From the NCBI RefSeq assembly GCF_000718165.1, contig NZ_JOEY01000046.1, positions 98,499-162,498 on the forward strand: 64,000 bases of DNA, written 5' to 3'. A program made the position numbers and the translations under genes. Below the pieces are notes generated by a model. That model was not told the origin of the DNA. It did no database searches and was given only the letters and a program-made list of their open reading frames with translations. Of the stretch, positions 35,170 through 45,449 are shown in pieces. Every line of letters starts with the position of its first letter. Positions within the stretch are counted from its first letter, which is position 1. The stretch comes from Streptomyces fulvoviolaceus. Lineage in GTDB: Bacteria; Actinomycetota; Actinomycetes; Streptomycetales; Streptomycetaceae.

Positions 35170-36651
35170 ATGGAGTTGGACTACGACCGACTGGTCGCGC
35201 TGCGGAAACAGAGCGCTGCTTGGCGGCTGCTGAAGGCCGACAACGCCGCGCTGATGCTGAGCTTCTTCAACAAGGTGTTCGTCGAGCAGGGAGCGCGCTC
35301 GATTGCCGGTGCGGAGCTTGTCGAACGGCTGGACGACGAGTTGTTCGCCCTCAATGACCGGTTGGGGCAGGGCGCGTTTCCCAAGTCCGCGAAGGCGTAT
35401 CTGGATGACTGGTCGGAATCGGGGAACGGCTGGCTGCGCAAGTATTACCCGCCGGATTCGGACGAGCCGCACTACGACGCCACGGCCGCGGTCGAGAAGG
35501 CGATCGCGTGGGTCCGGTCGCTGGAAGAGCGTTCGTTCATCGGCACGGAGTCGCGCCTGAATACGATCTTCGATCTGCTGCGGCAGATGACGTTCGGCAC
35601 CGAAACCGACCCCGAGGCGCGACTGGCCGAGCTCACCCGTCGACGGCATGAAATCGACCAGGAAATCGAGCGTGTTGAGGCCGGCGAGGTAGACGTCCTG
35701 GACAGCGCGGCGCTGCGGGACCGCTACCAGCAGGTGACGACGACGGCGCATGGGCTGCTGGCCGACTTCCGCGAGGTTGAGGCGAACTTCCGGGACTTGG
35801 ACCGGGACCTGCGGAGCAAGATCGCCGCGTGGGACGGGGCCAAGGGCGAACTCCTGGACGAGGTGCTAGGCAGCCGCGAGAGCATCGCAGCATCGGACCA
35901 GGGACGGACCTTCCAGGCGTTCTACGACTTCCTGCTCGCCCCGAGCCGTCAGGACGAACTCAAGACGCTGCTGGCCGAGGTCGAGGCGATGGAGGCCATC
36001 GACGAGCCTGACCCGCGCATGCGTCGCATGCCCCGGGACTGGCTGGAGGCCGCCGAACGCACCCAGGCCACGGTGCGGCAGCTGTCGGACCAGCTCCGTC
36101 GGTTCCTGGACGACCAGGTGCGCTCGGAAGACCGCCGCGTCCTGGCACTGGTGCGCGCGATCGAGACGCAGGCCCTGGCCCTGCGCGACGTGCCGGGCGT
36201 GAATCTGGTCGCCGAGATCGATGCGGCAGCCCCGGCCATCGCCCTGCCGATGGAGCGGCCCTTGTATACGCCGTTGGTCAAGGCGCCGATCGACAGCACC
36301 GGCATCGAGGCGGGGGACGAGGAGTTCACCGCCGACGCCTTGTTCGAGGCGGTGTATGTGGAGCCCGCCCGGCTCACGGCCGCGGTGCACCACGCCCTGG
36401 GTTTGCGCACGCAGGTGTCCTTGGCCGAGACGCTGCGCGAGCACCCCCTAGAGCAGGGGCTCGCCGAACTGGTCGCCTACTTCGCGCTACCGGACGACGG
36501 GTTCACCACCGTGTTCGACGACCACCGCCAAGAAGAGATCACGTGGATCGGCGAGGACGACGTCCAGCAGGTCGCCACCGTGCCCGTGGTCACCTTTGCC
36601 CGCACCAGCCCCGGCATCGCCTGGGTATCCAGCCCGAAGGAGCGGCGATGA
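35170..36651 (+). CDS. jetA: Wadjet defence protein JetA (DUF3375, MukF/kleisin-like)
   Basis: 493 residues from ATG at 35170 ([20 protein letters not shown]), with GAGAGG and AGGAT just upstream. This opening followed by [20 protein letters not shown] is characteristic of DUF3375. JetA is the kleisin-like subunit that bridges the SMC-like ATPase dimer in Wadjet, which recognises and cuts circular plasmids by loop extrusion. A central coiled-coil-rich part ([41 protein letters not shown]) and C-terminal winged-helix-like segments ([15 protein letters not shown]) fit MukF-type architecture. It is first in a tight four-gene operon. Confidence 0.92.
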   Translation: MELDYDRLVALRKQSAAWRLLKADNAALMLSFFNKVFVEQGARSIAGAELVERLDDELFALNDRLGQGAFPKSAKAYLDDWSESGNGWLRKYYPPDSDEPHYDATAAVEKAIAWVRSLEERSFIGTESRLNTIFDLLRQMTFGTETDPEARLAELTRRRHEIDQEIERVEAGEVDVLDSAALRDRYQQVTTTAHGLLADFREVEANFRDLDRDLRSKIAAWDGAKGELLDEVLGSRESIAASDQGRTFQAFYDFLLAPSRQDELKTLLAEVEAMEAIDEPDPRMRRMPRDWLEAAERTQATVRQLSDQLRRFLDDQVRSEDRRVLALVRAIETQALALRDVPGVNLVAEIDAAAPAIALPMERPLYTPLVKAPIDSTGIEAGDEEFTADALFEAVYVEPARLTAAVHHALGLRTQVSLAETLREHPLEQGLAELVAYFALPDDGFTTVFDDHRQEEITWIGEDDVQQVATVPVVTFARTSPGIAWVSSPKERR

Positions 36652-37271
36652 CCACACCTGCCACCCCGACCCCGCAGCAGCCGTACGCCCTCTCGCTGCC
36701 GGTCAACCAGCTACTCAAGGGCCCGGTCTTCCGCGACCAGCACGAGCGGGCCTGGGACGCCCTCCTGCATCACAGCGCCGGCGTGAAGGACTACGTCGAC
36801 GTCATGGGGCTGCGCGTGGTGATCGACGAGATGGAGGGCTACGCCTTCCTCCAGTCAAAACCCGACGACGAGGACGATGTCCGCGATCCCCGCATGGCGC
36901 CGCGGCTGATGCCCCGCCGCTCGCTGTCCTACCCCGTCAGTCTGCTGGTCGTGCTGCTGCGCAAGCGGCTCGCCGAGTTCGACGCGGGCGCCGACGGCAC
37001 CCGCCTGATGATCACCCGGGACGAGATCGTCGAGATGATCCCCATGTTCCTCCCGGCCGGCAGCAACGAGGCACGCCTGGTCGACCAGATCGACGGCCAC
37101 ATCAACAAGGTGGTGGACCTGCAATTCCTGCGCCGCCCTCGCGGGCAGGAGCAGCTGTTCGAGGTGCAGCGGATCATCAAAGCCTTCGTCGACGGGCAGT
37201 GGCTCGCCGACTTCGACACGAACCTGGCCCAGTACGCGGCCACCCACACCCCCCAGGAGAAGCAGCAGTGA
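36648..37271 (+). CDS. jetB: Wadjet defence protein JetB (DUF4194, MukE/KITE-like)
   Basis: 207 residues, starting by ATGA overlap with jetA. The core [22 protein letters not shown] and [23 protein letters not shown] and [19 protein letters not shown] is typical of DUF4194, the tandem winged-helix (KITE) partner that binds JetA and modulates the JetC ATPase. The C-terminus ends in the polar TPQEKQQ overlapping jetC by GTGA. It has no catalytic residues and is structural. Confidence 0.92.
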   Translation: MTTPATPTPQQPYALSLPVNQLLKGPVFRDQHERAWDALLHHSAGVKDYVDVMGLRVVIDEMEGYAFLQSKPDDEDDVRDPRMAPRLMPRRSLSYPVSLLVVLLRKRLAEFDAGADGTRLMITRDEIVEMIPMFLPAGSNEARLVDQIDGHINKVVDLQFLRRPRGQEQLFEVQRIIKAFVDGQWLADFDTNLAQYAATHTPQEKQQ

Positions 37272-40200
37272 TCCCCGCCCAGCCCGGCCCCGCCGACACA
37301 AGTGCCTCCACCGACCTGGCTGCGGCAGGCTTCCGGCTGGAGCGTCTGGAGGTCTACAACTGGGGCACGTTCGACAAGCACGTGTGGTCGTTCGGCCTCG
37401 CCGGCGCCAACGCCCTGCTGACCGGTGACATCGGTTCCGGCAAGTCCACCCTGGTGGATGCGATCACCACGCTGTTCATGCCCGCCCGCAAGATCGCCTA
37501 CAACAAGGCGGCCGGTGCGGAGAGCGGCGAGCGCAGCCTGCGCTCCTACGTGCTGGGCCACTACAAGTCCGAACGCAACGAGACCACCGGGACGACCAAG
37601 CCGGTGGCGCTGCGCAAGCCGGGCAGCTACTCCGTCATCTTGGGCGTGTTCACGAACCCGGCGCTGGCGGCGACCGTCACGCTGGGGCAGGTGTTCTGGC
37701 TGGCCGACGGGAACGCCACCAGCCCCGAGCGGCTGTTCCTCGTCGCCGACCGGGCGCTGTCCGTCGGCGGAGACTTCGCCGACTTCGGCACCGAGGTGCG
37801 GGCGCTGAAGAAGCGTCTCGAATCGGCCGATGTCCGCGTCCACAAGACGTTCCCGCCGTACAGCAAGGATTTCCGGCGCCGGATGGGCATCGAGTCCGAA
37901 CAGGCGCTGGAACTCTTCCATCAGACGGTGTCGATGAAGTCGGTGGGCAGCCTGGACGAGTTCGTGCGCAGTCACATGCTCGAACCGTTCGATGCAGCGG
38001 CGATGACGGACAACATTGTGAGCCACTTCGACGCTCTGACTACCACCTACAACTCCGTTCAGCGGGCCCGCGCCCAGATCGATGCCCTCACCCCGCTACT
38101 TGAGGACTGCGACGCCTACGACGGCCTGGCCGCACGCATCGAGGAAGCCGACGCCCAGCAGGCCGCCCTGCGATACTTCATCGCCCAGCGCACGTCGGTG
38201 CTGCACGAGGCCCAGCGCGCCGAGGCGGAGCGGATGCTCACCCGCCTGGAGGGTGAGAAGAAGACCGCGAAGGACGAGCTGGAGCGGCTGCGGGACCAGG
38301 AACGCCGGTGGGAACTGCAGCGTGAGGGCCTGGGCGGCGGGCGCCTGGGTGAACTGGAGCGCCAGATCGAGGAGACGGAGCAGCAGCGCGCCGCTCAGGA
38401 GAAGCGCGCCCGCCAGCACGCAACCCTGCTGGAGCAGGCAGAGCTGGCCCCGGTCACCGATCAGGCGCAGTTCACCGACCGCCTTGAGGAGATCGCCCGG
38501 GCCCAGCACGACGTCGCCGCGACGACACAGGAGACGCGCACGGCCCTGGAGACGCTCGCAGTCGAGACCGCACAGCTGAATCAGCGGGCCGAGGACCTAA
38601 ACGCAGACCTGATCAGTCTGCGCTCGCGCCGCAGCAACATCCCCCGCAAGCAGCTGGAGGTACGCGCCCGCCTGAGCCGCGAACTCGGCATCGAGGACAG
38701 TGCCCTGCCCTTCGCCGGCGAACTCATTCAGGTCCGAGACGAGGAACAGGCGTGGGCCGGATCCGCCGAGCGGCTGCTGCGCGGCTTCGCCGTGTCCCTC
38801 CTGGTCCCCGGCGATCAGTACGCTCGCGTCTCCGACTGGATCAACGACCACCACCTGGGGACGAAGCTGGTCTACTTCCGCGTCCCGGACAAGCTCCCGC
38901 CGCGGCGCTTGCCCACCGGTGCGTCCACGGCGCTGTTCACCAAGCTCGAAGTGCGCGAGGACTCGCCGTTCGCCCCGTGGCTGGCCGGCGAGCTCGAACG
39001 CCGTGCCTCCCACGCCTGTGTGCCGACGATGGAGGACTTCCGCCACGCCGAACTGGCCATCACCGCACAGGGGCTGATCAAGGGGGCGCGGGGCCGCCAC
39101 GAGAAGAACGACACCACCAGCATCGGCGACCGCAGCACGTATGTGCTCGGCTGGACGAACCAGGCGAAGATCGATGCCCTCCTGGATCAGGCGGTACGGG
39201 TCCATGGCGCCCAGCGCGAGATGGAGAAGAAGAAGCGCGGGCTGGGAGCCGCGTACGAGGACGCCATCAGCCGTGACAAGGTCCTTGACCGGCTGGCGGC
39301 GATGCTGGACTACAGCGAGATCGACTGGCCGTCCGCGGTACGGCGCATCACCGAGCTGACTGCGGAGAAGCAGCGCCTGCAAGCCGCCTCCGAGGACCTG
39401 GACGAACTCACCCGTCGCCTCACCGAGATCGCCGACGAAATCACCGAACAGGGGGCCGCCTACGAGAAGGCCAGCCAGCGCTGGGGGCGGGTCGACGGCG
39501 AGCGCGACGCCGCTGAACGCGCCTGTGACGAGGCCCTCGCGGTACTCGACGAACCGGCCGCCGGCGCTGCACAGGCGCACTTTCCGGCCCTCGAGCGGCG
39601 CTTGACTACCGCCCGCCTGGAGTGCCGGACCGCGCAGGAGTGGGCGCAGGCCGAAACCCTGCTGCGCGAGGAGATGACGGCGCACAAGCACCGCTGGGCC
39701 AAGGAGCAGACCCGCCTCGCCCAGACGATCGCCGCCCAGATGAGCTCCTTCCGCACCACCTATCAGGTCGAGACCAGCGAACTCGACGCCTCCGTCGCTT
39801 CCGCCCCCGGATACCGTGCCCTGCACCAGCAGCTCGTCGCCGACGACCTGCCGCGCTTCCAGGACCAGTTCCGCACCTACCTGAAGACCAACGTGATCCG
39901 CGAGATCGCCGGATTCCACGCGCAGTTGAACATCTGGGCCGACGAGATCGGCGACCGCATCCACACCATCAACGAGTCGCTGGCCGGCATCGACTACAAC
40001 CCGGGCCGCTACATCATGCTCAAGCCCGAGCAGACCCCCAACACCGAGATCCGCGAGTTCACCGCGGAACTGCGCGCCTGTACCGACGACGTCCTATCCG
40101 GCGACGACTCCGACCTGTACTCCGAGGAGAAGTTCCACCAGGTCCAGCACCTAATCGAACGCTTCAAGGGCCGCGAAGGCCACGCGGACAGCGACCGCGG

Positions 40201-40684
40201 CTGGACCAAGCGCGTCACCGACGTGCGGTACTGGTTCGTCTTCAGCGCCAGCGAACGACGCCGCGAGGACGACTCCGAGTACGAGGTGTACTCCGACTCC
40301 GGCGGCAAATCCGGCGGACAGAAGGAGAAGCTCGCGTACACCATCCTGGCCGCCTCTCTCGCCTACCAGTTCAAGCTCGACACCACCCACAGCAGGAGCC
40401 GTACCTTCCGCTTCGTGGTCATCGACGAAGCCTTCGGACGCGGCTCAGAGGAATCCGCCCGCTTCGCCCTGGACCTCTTCAAGCGCCTGGGCCTGCAACT
40501 CCTCATCGTCACCCCGCTGCAGAAGATCCACGTCATCGAGCCCTACGTGTCCGCCGTCGGCTTCGTCGACAACCCCAGCGGACACCACTCCCGCCTACGC
40601 ACCCTGACCATCGCCCAGTACCGCCAAGAACGCCTCGCCCACACCCTGGCCGGCCTGCAGCCCACCGCCGGACAGGGAAACTGA
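37268..40684 (+). CDS. jetC: Wadjet defence protein JetC (SMC/MukB-like ATPase)
   Basis: 1138 residues from GTG at 37268; the frame extends far upstream but that is shadow. Head domain: Walker [10 protein letters not shown] (53-61) in [16 protein letters not shown]...[19 protein letters not shown]. Long Ala/Glu/Arg coiled coils occupy about 270-480 and 640-800 around a hinge-like middle. The second head half carries the ABC signature [11 protein letters not shown] (from S1011) and Walker [13 protein letters not shown] (D1053, E1054). It is the loop-extruding motor of the Wadjet complex. All ATPase motifs are intact, so the system should be active. Confidence 0.94.
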   Translation: MIPAQPGPADTSASTDLAAAGFRLERLEVYNWGTFDKHVWSFGLAGANALLTGDIGSGKSTLVDAITTLFMPARKIAYNKAAGAESGERSLRSYVLGHYKSERNETTGTTKPVALRKPGSYSVILGVFTNPALAATVTLGQVFWLADGNATSPERLFLVADRALSVGGDFADFGTEVRALKKRLESADVRVHKTFPPYSKDFRRRMGIESEQALELFHQTVSMKSVGSLDEFVRSHMLEPFDAAAMTDNIVSHFDALTTTYNSVQRARAQIDALTPLLEDCDAYDGLAARIEEADAQQAALRYFIAQRTSVLHEAQRAEAERMLTRLEGEKKTAKDELERLRDQERRWELQREGLGGGRLGELERQIEETEQQRAAQEKRARQHATLLEQAELAPVTDQAQFTDRLEEIARAQHDVAATTQETRTALETLAVETAQLNQRAEDLNADLISLRSRRSNIPRKQLEVRARLSRELGIEDSALPFAGELIQVRDEEQAWAGSAERLLRGFAVSLLVPGDQYARVSDWINDHHLGTKLVYFRVPDKLPPRRLPTGASTALFTKLEVREDSPFAPWLAGELERRASHACVPTMEDFRHAELAITAQGLIKGARGRHEKNDTTSIGDRSTYVLGWTNQAKIDALLDQAVRVHGAQREMEKKKRGLGAAYEDAISRDKVLDRLAAMLDYSEIDWPSAVRRITELTAEKQRLQAASEDLDELTRRLTEIADEITEQGAAYEKASQRWGRVDGERDAAERACDEALAVLDEPAAGAAQAHFPALERRLTTARLECRTAQEWAQAETLLREEMTAHKHRWAKEQTRLAQTIAAQMSSFRTTYQVETSELDASVASAPGYRALHQQLVADDLPRFQDQFRTYLKTNVIREIAGFHAQLNIWADEIGDRIHTINESLAGIDYNPGRYIMLKPEQTPNTEIREFTAELRACTDDVLSGDDSDLYSEEKFHQVQHLIERFKGREGHADSDRGWTKRVTDVRYWFVFSASERRREDDSEYEVYSDSGGKSGGQKEKLAYTILAASLAYQFKLDTTHSRSRTFRFVVIDEAFGRGSEESARFALDLFKRLGLQLLIVTPLQKIHVIEPYVSAVGFVDNPSGHHSRLRTLTIAQYRQERLAHTLAGLQPTAGQGN

Positions 40685-40685
40685 G

Positions 40686-41870
40686 ATGACGACGCATCAA
40701 GGCTCCAACTGGACTACGCCGCAGGCCGTCCTCGAACGCCTCCGCAAACGCTGGAACACGGGTACCTACCTCACCCAACTCGCCGACGGGGCACCCTGGG
40801 AACCCGTCGAGATTCCCCTGCGCGGCCCCAAAGCTGGCGACATCACCCGCCACTACGACGACGTCCTCGCCTGGACCGAATCGTGGGCGCCCAGCGCACA
40901 CCGGCACCTGCGCATCGAATACCGCCGACTCGGCGGACGCCTGGCCGGCGTGAACAACATCCCCGACCGCGTCTGGATCGACGACCGCGACGACCTCTGG
41001 CGCCTACTCGGCGTCACCCCCACCGTCGCCCGCTACCAAGCCCTGCTGGCCTCTACCCAGGAAAGGCTGCCCGCTCTCATCGACTGGATGGTCGCCCATC
41101 CCATGCAGGTCCTCCAACGGGAGGCCGACTGGCCCCGCCTGGAGGACACGATCCGCTGGATCACCGACTACCGTGGACCAGCCGTCTACCTGCGCCAGCT
41201 CGACGTACCCGGCGTGGACACCAAGTTCATCGAACGTCACCGCGCCATCCTGACCACCCTGCTCGAGCAGTGCCTTCCCGACGACCGCATCGACACCGCG
41301 GCCGCGCGCACTGACTTCGCCGCCCGCTTCCGCTTCCTGCGCAAGCCCGCCTACCTGCGATTCCGGCTGCTCGGCGGCGAGTCGGTGGGGGGCTTCAGCG
41401 AACTCACGGTCCGCGCGGATGAGTTCACCGCGCCGCCGCCCGGCATCACGACCGTGTACGTCATGGAGAACGAAACCACCTACCTTGCCTTCCCCGACCA
41501 GCCCCACAGCATCGTGATCCACGGCGGCGGCTACGCCGTCACCCAACTATCCGCCCTGACCTGGCTGCACGATGTGCGCCTTGTGTACTGGGGCGACCTG
41601 GACACTCACGGGTTCACCATCCTCGACCGGCTGCGTCGGTCCTTCCCGCATACGCGGTCCATCCTGATGGACCGGAGCACTCTCCTGGAGCACCGCGGCC
41701 AGTGGGTGAAGGAAGACACGCCCACCCACCAGCCTCTCGGCACACTGACGCCGGACGAGGCCGATGTCTACGACAACCTCGTGGACGGCGAGTTCGGCCC
41801 CAACGTGCGACTCGAACAGGAACGCGTGCGGTTCCACCTGCTCGAAGACGCCCTGAACGAGCTCCGCTAG
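40686..41870 (+). CDS. jetD: Wadjet nuclease JetD (DUF3322-DUF2220, Toprim-like)
   Basis: 394 residues, starting one base after the jetC stop. The N-terminal DUF3322 half (TTPQAVLERLRKRWNTGTYL, WIDDRDDLWRLLG) is followed by a DUF2220 Toprim nuclease domain with the expected acidic triad: E261 in TVYVMENETTYLAF and D304/D306 in LVYWGDLDTHGFTILDRLR. JetD cuts the DNA loop formed by JetABC on small circular molecules. With all four genes in canonical order this is a type I Wadjet operon. It ends 50 bp from the convergent HNH gene. Confidence 0.93.
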   Translation: MTTHQGSNWTTPQAVLERLRKRWNTGTYLTQLADGAPWEPVEIPLRGPKAGDITRHYDDVLAWTESWAPSAHRHLRIEYRRLGGRLAGVNNIPDRVWIDDRDDLWRLLGVTPTVARYQALLASTQERLPALIDWMVAHPMQVLQREADWPRLEDTIRWITDYRGPAVYLRQLDVPGVDTKFIERHRAILTTLLEQCLPDDRIDTAAARTDFAARFRFLRKPAYLRFRLLGGESVGGFSELTVRADEFTAPPPGITTVYVMENETTYLAFPDQPHSIVIHGGGYAVTQLSALTWLHDVRLVYWGDLDTHGFTILDRLRRSFPHTRSILMDRSTLLEHRGQWVKEDTPTHQPLGTLTPDEADVYDNLVDGEFGPNVRLEQERVRFHLLEDALNELR

Positions 41871-41920
41871 GCACCGCACACACCATCAGCCGGCTTGTCG
41901 GTGCCGATGAAGGGGCAGGT

Positions 41921-43309
41921 TCATCGCGCTGCGGCGAGTAGTTCCTGGTGCCTGGCGAGGGCCGTAGCGCGAAGGAGAGCACGGAACTCGTCGGTCACCG
42001 TCCCACGGGTCTTCAGGGCATGGCAGTTCGGGCACAGAGCGATCATGGCTTTGGGAAGGTCCTCGCCCCCCTTGGCGTGATCGTCTATGTGATCTACTTC
42101 CAACAGGTAGGAGCCATTGCGGCTGAGTGCCGAGGTGTAGCGGGGATCAGGGCAGCGGGGGTTCTCGCAGCCCCCTTGGCTGCGCTCGAGCACCGCATAG
42201 CGGGATGCGGCGATACGGCTCAGTCGCTGACCACCTTGGGGTCGGCGGCGATGGCTCTTGCCGTCCCGCACGGCGCCCTCCGCCCGGGCATTCAGCTCCG
42301 CGTACCGCAGAGCCGGAACTGCCATACGGCGCAGGAGGACAGCGGTCATCCGGCAGCGGTCGAGTGCATCGGCGGCCGGTTCCTCGGCCGGCAGTGCGAA
42401 GTGACCTGCGGCCGAGTCCCAGTCGTTGTCGAACTCGCCGTGGCGCAGACGCGCGCACTCCCAGCGGCTGCGGTTCAATTTCGTGAGTGTGGTCGCCGTG
42501 TCCGGCCACAGGGCACCGTAGGGGAGGCCGTCCCGTAGCCAGGCGTACTCCAGCCCCGTGTAGATAGCGGCGTACTGGAGGTTGCGTCCGTAGGTGACGA
42601 CGCGCTTGCCCTGGAGTCTGCGCAGCAGGGTGTCAGCTACCTCGCGGAAACGGGGGGCGGCTTCGAGTTCCTCCGGGCCGGCATGGCCGAGCCGAAGCTG
42701 CTGCAGGTATGTCGCTTCCCATTCGGGGTTGATGAATTGATGCCATCTCTTGCGGCCGCCGGCCGAGGTGATTGCTATCTCGTAGGGCACGGCCCGTTCC
42801 CGGGGCGGGGTGGACGGAGCGGGCGACCCGATGGCGCTGACGGCCAGAATGACCGTATCGGGATCGTCGAGGACGTCCTGTGCCCAACGGATCGCAGCAT
42901 TGCGGATGGCTTGGGCTTCGTCGGCATCGGGTGCCGCCGAGAAGGTGACAGCTCGATCCGCGCGGTAGACAGGCGACGGTGGATACACGGTCTCCTCCCA
43001 TCCCAGCGTCGCGCGCCCGGTGCTCGTGGGCACCCCGGGGATGCCAATCAGCTGCGGAGGCCCGAGCACGTAGGCGTCGGGACGGAACAAGTTTGACGCG
43101 CGCAGCCCCGCGACCCTGAGCTGGCCGGCGGACTTCAACCCCTTCGGCAACCGCGGGTAGCGCTGAACCAGGCTCCTGAAGACGTCGTTCGGTTGTGCAT
43201 CCGGGTTCTCGACGTAGACCGGCGCGCCGAACCCGGCGGGAGTGGCACCGCACACCACATGTTGCTCACCCACGGGGCTGAACGGGGCGGCATCGAACTC
43301 TACGAACAT
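41921..43309 (-). CDS. HNH endonuclease with an exonuclease-like middle domain
   Basis: 462 residues from ATG at 43309 (MFVEFDAAPFSPVGEQHVVC). C-terminal HNH: paired cysteines C381/C386 and C426/C429 surround LEVDHIDDHAKGGED (D406, H407) and ALCPNCHALKTRG. The middle (about 150-265) follows the order of a DEDDh exonuclease (VILAVSAIG, VPYEIAITSAGGR, FINPEWEA, EEAPRFREV-like, GKRVVTYGRNLQYAAIY), but the first catalytic D-x-E reads A156-V-S158, so it looks inactive. The N-terminal 140 residues are not recognised. It faces jetD tail to tail and may be an additional defence nuclease. Confidence 0.75.
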   Translation of the reverse strand: MFVEFDAAPFSPVGEQHVVCGATPAGFGAPVYVENPDAQPNDVFRSLVQRYPRLPKGLKSAGQLRVAGLRASNLFRPDAYVLGPPQLIGIPGVPTSTGRATLGWEETVYPPSPVYRADRAVTFSAAPDADEAQAIRNAAIRWAQDVLDDPDTVILAVSAIGSPAPSTPPRERAVPYEIAITSAGGRKRWHQFINPEWEATYLQQLRLGHAGPEELEAAPRFREVADTLLRRLQGKRVVTYGRNLQYAAIYTGLEYAWLRDGLPYGALWPDTATTLTKLNRSRWECARLRHGEFDNDWDSAAGHFALPAEEPAADALDRCRMTAVLLRRMAVPALRYAELNARAEGAVRDGKSHRRRPQGGQRLSRIAASRYAVLERSQGGCENPRCPDPRYTSALSRNGSYLLEVDHIDDHAKGGEDLPKAMIALCPNCHALKTRGTVTDEFRALLRATALARHQELLAAAR

Positions 43310-44124
43310 GTGTAGCTGTTGACTCCATGGAGATGGACGAGGACCTGGAGTGAATTTAACCCGACAGGCTCGTGGCCTGAGCTGTTGCGGCCCGGTCAAG
43401 GCCCCCTGCAAACGAAAGCCGACCGTCAAGCAGAGACGCAGATCATGGGCCCGCGTCGGCCGGTCTGCGCCCTGATCATCGGCCCGACCGCGGCACCTAT
43501 CCCGAGCTGATGGAAAGTCTCACACGGCCGGTCTTCGACCGGGCCGTGCGCTGGGTGCACGTGGCGGAGATGCTGGCACAGGTCTGGAACGGAGTGGACG
43601 GCGGGTAATTCCGGAAGGGTCCGCCCTCGTTCGGCCGACAGCGCGGGCAGCGTCTCGCTCGTTGTGCGGGTGTGGACGACGAACGGAGGGTTGCGGACCG
43701 GGTGCCGTACGGGGTGGACCAGCAGCGCCGCGGGCTGAGGTGCCACCTCGAAACCGCCCTGGCCCGGCGCCTAGGAGTGGTGCCCAAGTCGTCGGCACCA
43801 CCGTCTGGCTGCCCCCACACCAGAAGGGGGCAGCCATGAAGGTCACCGAGGCCACCCCGAGGCATCTGCGCCATCGCGGCCACCTACCTTCCCGCCGACG
43901 ACACCCAGGCCGCCGCCCGCCACTTCTTCCGCGCGCTGGACGACGCGATCCACCAGCGCTTCGAGGACGAGCCGCTCAGCCCGCTGGAGCTGCGCCGGTG
44001 TCCGCGAGGCCAGTGCTGAGCGGCTCGGCTGGCCGTTCACCTGGATGCTTCACTCGCTCGGGTCTGCTGATCGATGGACTGACTCGATCAGCAGCGTCAC
44101 GTCCCGAGGCACCAGAGGGCCCAC
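43310..44124. other. Degenerate region without a supportable gene
   Basis: Several disrupted frames occur. One plus-strand stretch ends LMESLTRPVFDRAVRWVHVAEM and stops at 43608; another, near 43860-44020, reads ICAIAATYLPADDTQAAARHFF and ELRRCPRGQC then stop. Neither has a start or a recognisable family, and both look like gene fragments. No RNA gene seen. Confidence 0.4.
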
Positions 44125-44460
44125 ATGCGCGCCCTCACCGTTGCTGCCCTGGACGCGGCGCTTATCTCGACCGCTTGCGACGACAGCGGCGGTGGCGACG
44201 GCGGCACGCGCAGGAACAGTAGCGCCTGCAAGATCGACACGGTCGGAACCAAGGTCAGTCCCGCCAGCGTCGCCTGTCCGTCGGCGACACCGGCCTGGTA
44301 CCCGTCACCGTCACCAACCAGGACGTCAAGTGCCCCCTGGACGGCTTCCCCGGCGTCGAACTGCAGGGGGAGCGGCGTCGACACGACCGTCCAGCTGGCT
44401 ACGGCGACGCGATTTGGGTTCTGTCAGCGATCACGGGGAGCGGTAACGACCAGTGAGAGT
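44125..44460 (+). pseudogene. Frameshifted DUF4232-type lipoprotein gene
   Basis: ATG at 44125 begins MRALTVAALDAALISTACDD, a lipoprotein-like start, then SACKIDTVGTKVSPASVA. Near 44265 the sense shifts frame to VGDTGLVPVTVTNQDVKCPL then DGFPGVELQG, and shifts back near 44365 to SGVDTTVQLA. Read across the two shifts it matches the secreted DUF4232 pattern. Two frameshifts make it non-functional unless they are sequencing errors. Confidence 0.6.
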
Positions 44461-44649
44461 GGTGTTCGATTCCAGTGTCTGCGCCCGGGTGCGCCGCACC
44501 GGATATCGCCAGATGTGACGCTCCCATCGCATTCCGATGACGCATCATGTGGAGTGCGTGGCGGTTCTTGAGCCTGGGGCAAAGAGTGCCTGACCTGCGG
44601 GTTTGGGTGGTGTTCGTTATGTGTGCTGTGGGCGTTACGGGCGATGTCC

Positions 44650-44682
44650 TGACGCACGTTTGACGCATGGTCGACGCACGTT
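44650..44682. repeat. Three 11-bp iteron-like direct repeats
   Basis: TGACGCACGTT (44650-44660), TGACGCATGGT (44661-44671) and CGACGCACGTT (44672-44682) are back to back with an 11-bp period, one helical turn. They lie in the degenerate right flank of the island. Such arrays bind replication or recombination proteins; no adjacent initiator or integrase gene is present. Confidence 0.6.
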
Positions 44683-44714
44683 CTGATGTGTCGTCAGGTG
44701 TCTTGGGCTGCAGC

Positions 44715-45420
44715 TCAGTAGCCTGCGGGGGCTGGGATCTGGCTGAGGGCTTTACCGAAACCTTGCCGAGTCAGTAGGAGTTGGGGCCGTGCGGGCTCCA
44801 ATGGTGGGAAGGGCCGCAGGTCGTCAGGACGGGGTTCTGGGACGTCGGGTAGCTGTGGAGTCCTGCCCAGCGGGTTCAGGCGCTGGAGATGTGCGTCGGC
44901 TCTGGTCTTCTCCTGCCCGGTCGGCAGAGCTTCTACTTGGGCCCGGACGGCCGTGACGTAATCGCTCAGCCGAGTCGCGTGGCGCCATGCTTCCGCCTGG
45001 GCTTCGAGGCGCTTCACGCGGCATGTCTCGGCGTAGTCGATGTGGGCCTGCCGCATCGCGGCTTCCCAGCGCAGTCTCTGCTGTCTGGCCGCTTCCAGGT
45101 CTGCCAGTCGCTTGCGTTCGGCGGCTTCTCCGCGGAGCATCACTTCCTGCGCGATCCCTGCGAGTTGGTTTTCCAGGCGGCGGTCGGAGGGAGTTGTAGT
45201 CGAAGTGGGGGATGCGGACCCAGGAGTGCTTCTTGGCGTCAGCGAGTTCCTTCTCGGTGGGAGTGTGCTCGCTTCGGTCCTGTTCTTGCAGGATGAGGAA
45301 GCCGACTGCCTGCCCTCGGGGGTAATGGTGAAGTGGGGTGGGGCGTTTCGGCGCCGATGTGGTGGAGGAGCGCCACGCGTTGCTCCCATCTCGGCGATAT
45401 ATCCTCGAGTCCCGGTGGCA
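44715..45420 (-). pseudogene. Remnant of a large Streptomyces hypothetical (PE-PGRS-labelled) protein
   Basis: In one minus frame: HHYPRGQAVGFLILQEQDRSE, TPTEKELADAKKHSWVRIPH, FDYNSLRPPP; then, after a shift near 45190, a second frame continues DRRLENQLAGIAQEVMLRGE and a long coiled-coil stretch (AAERKRLADLEAARQQRLRW, MRQAHIDYAETCRVKRLEAQ) to PDVPEPRPDDLRPFPP. This is the C-terminal half of a helix-rich protein often mislabelled PE-PGRS in Streptomyces. The N-terminal half is missing. Confidence 0.55.
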
Positions 45421-45449
45421 GTGATGAGTGCCGGAAAGCCCCGCTTCGG

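Noticed and set aside
36596..37267. 224-codon upstream extension of the jetC frame
   Set aside because: It overlaps jetB entirely, is Arg/Pro-rich shadow sequence, and a GTG with GTGA coupling at 37268 gives the normal JetC N-terminus.
43426..43746. 106-codon minus-strand frame
   Set aside because: It has no recognisable domain, no convincing ribosome site and overlaps other broken frames in degenerate DNA.
44097..44384. Minus-strand frame opposite the DUF4232 pseudogene
   Set aside because: It has no start context or family pattern; the plus-strand reading across two frameshifts explains the sequence better.
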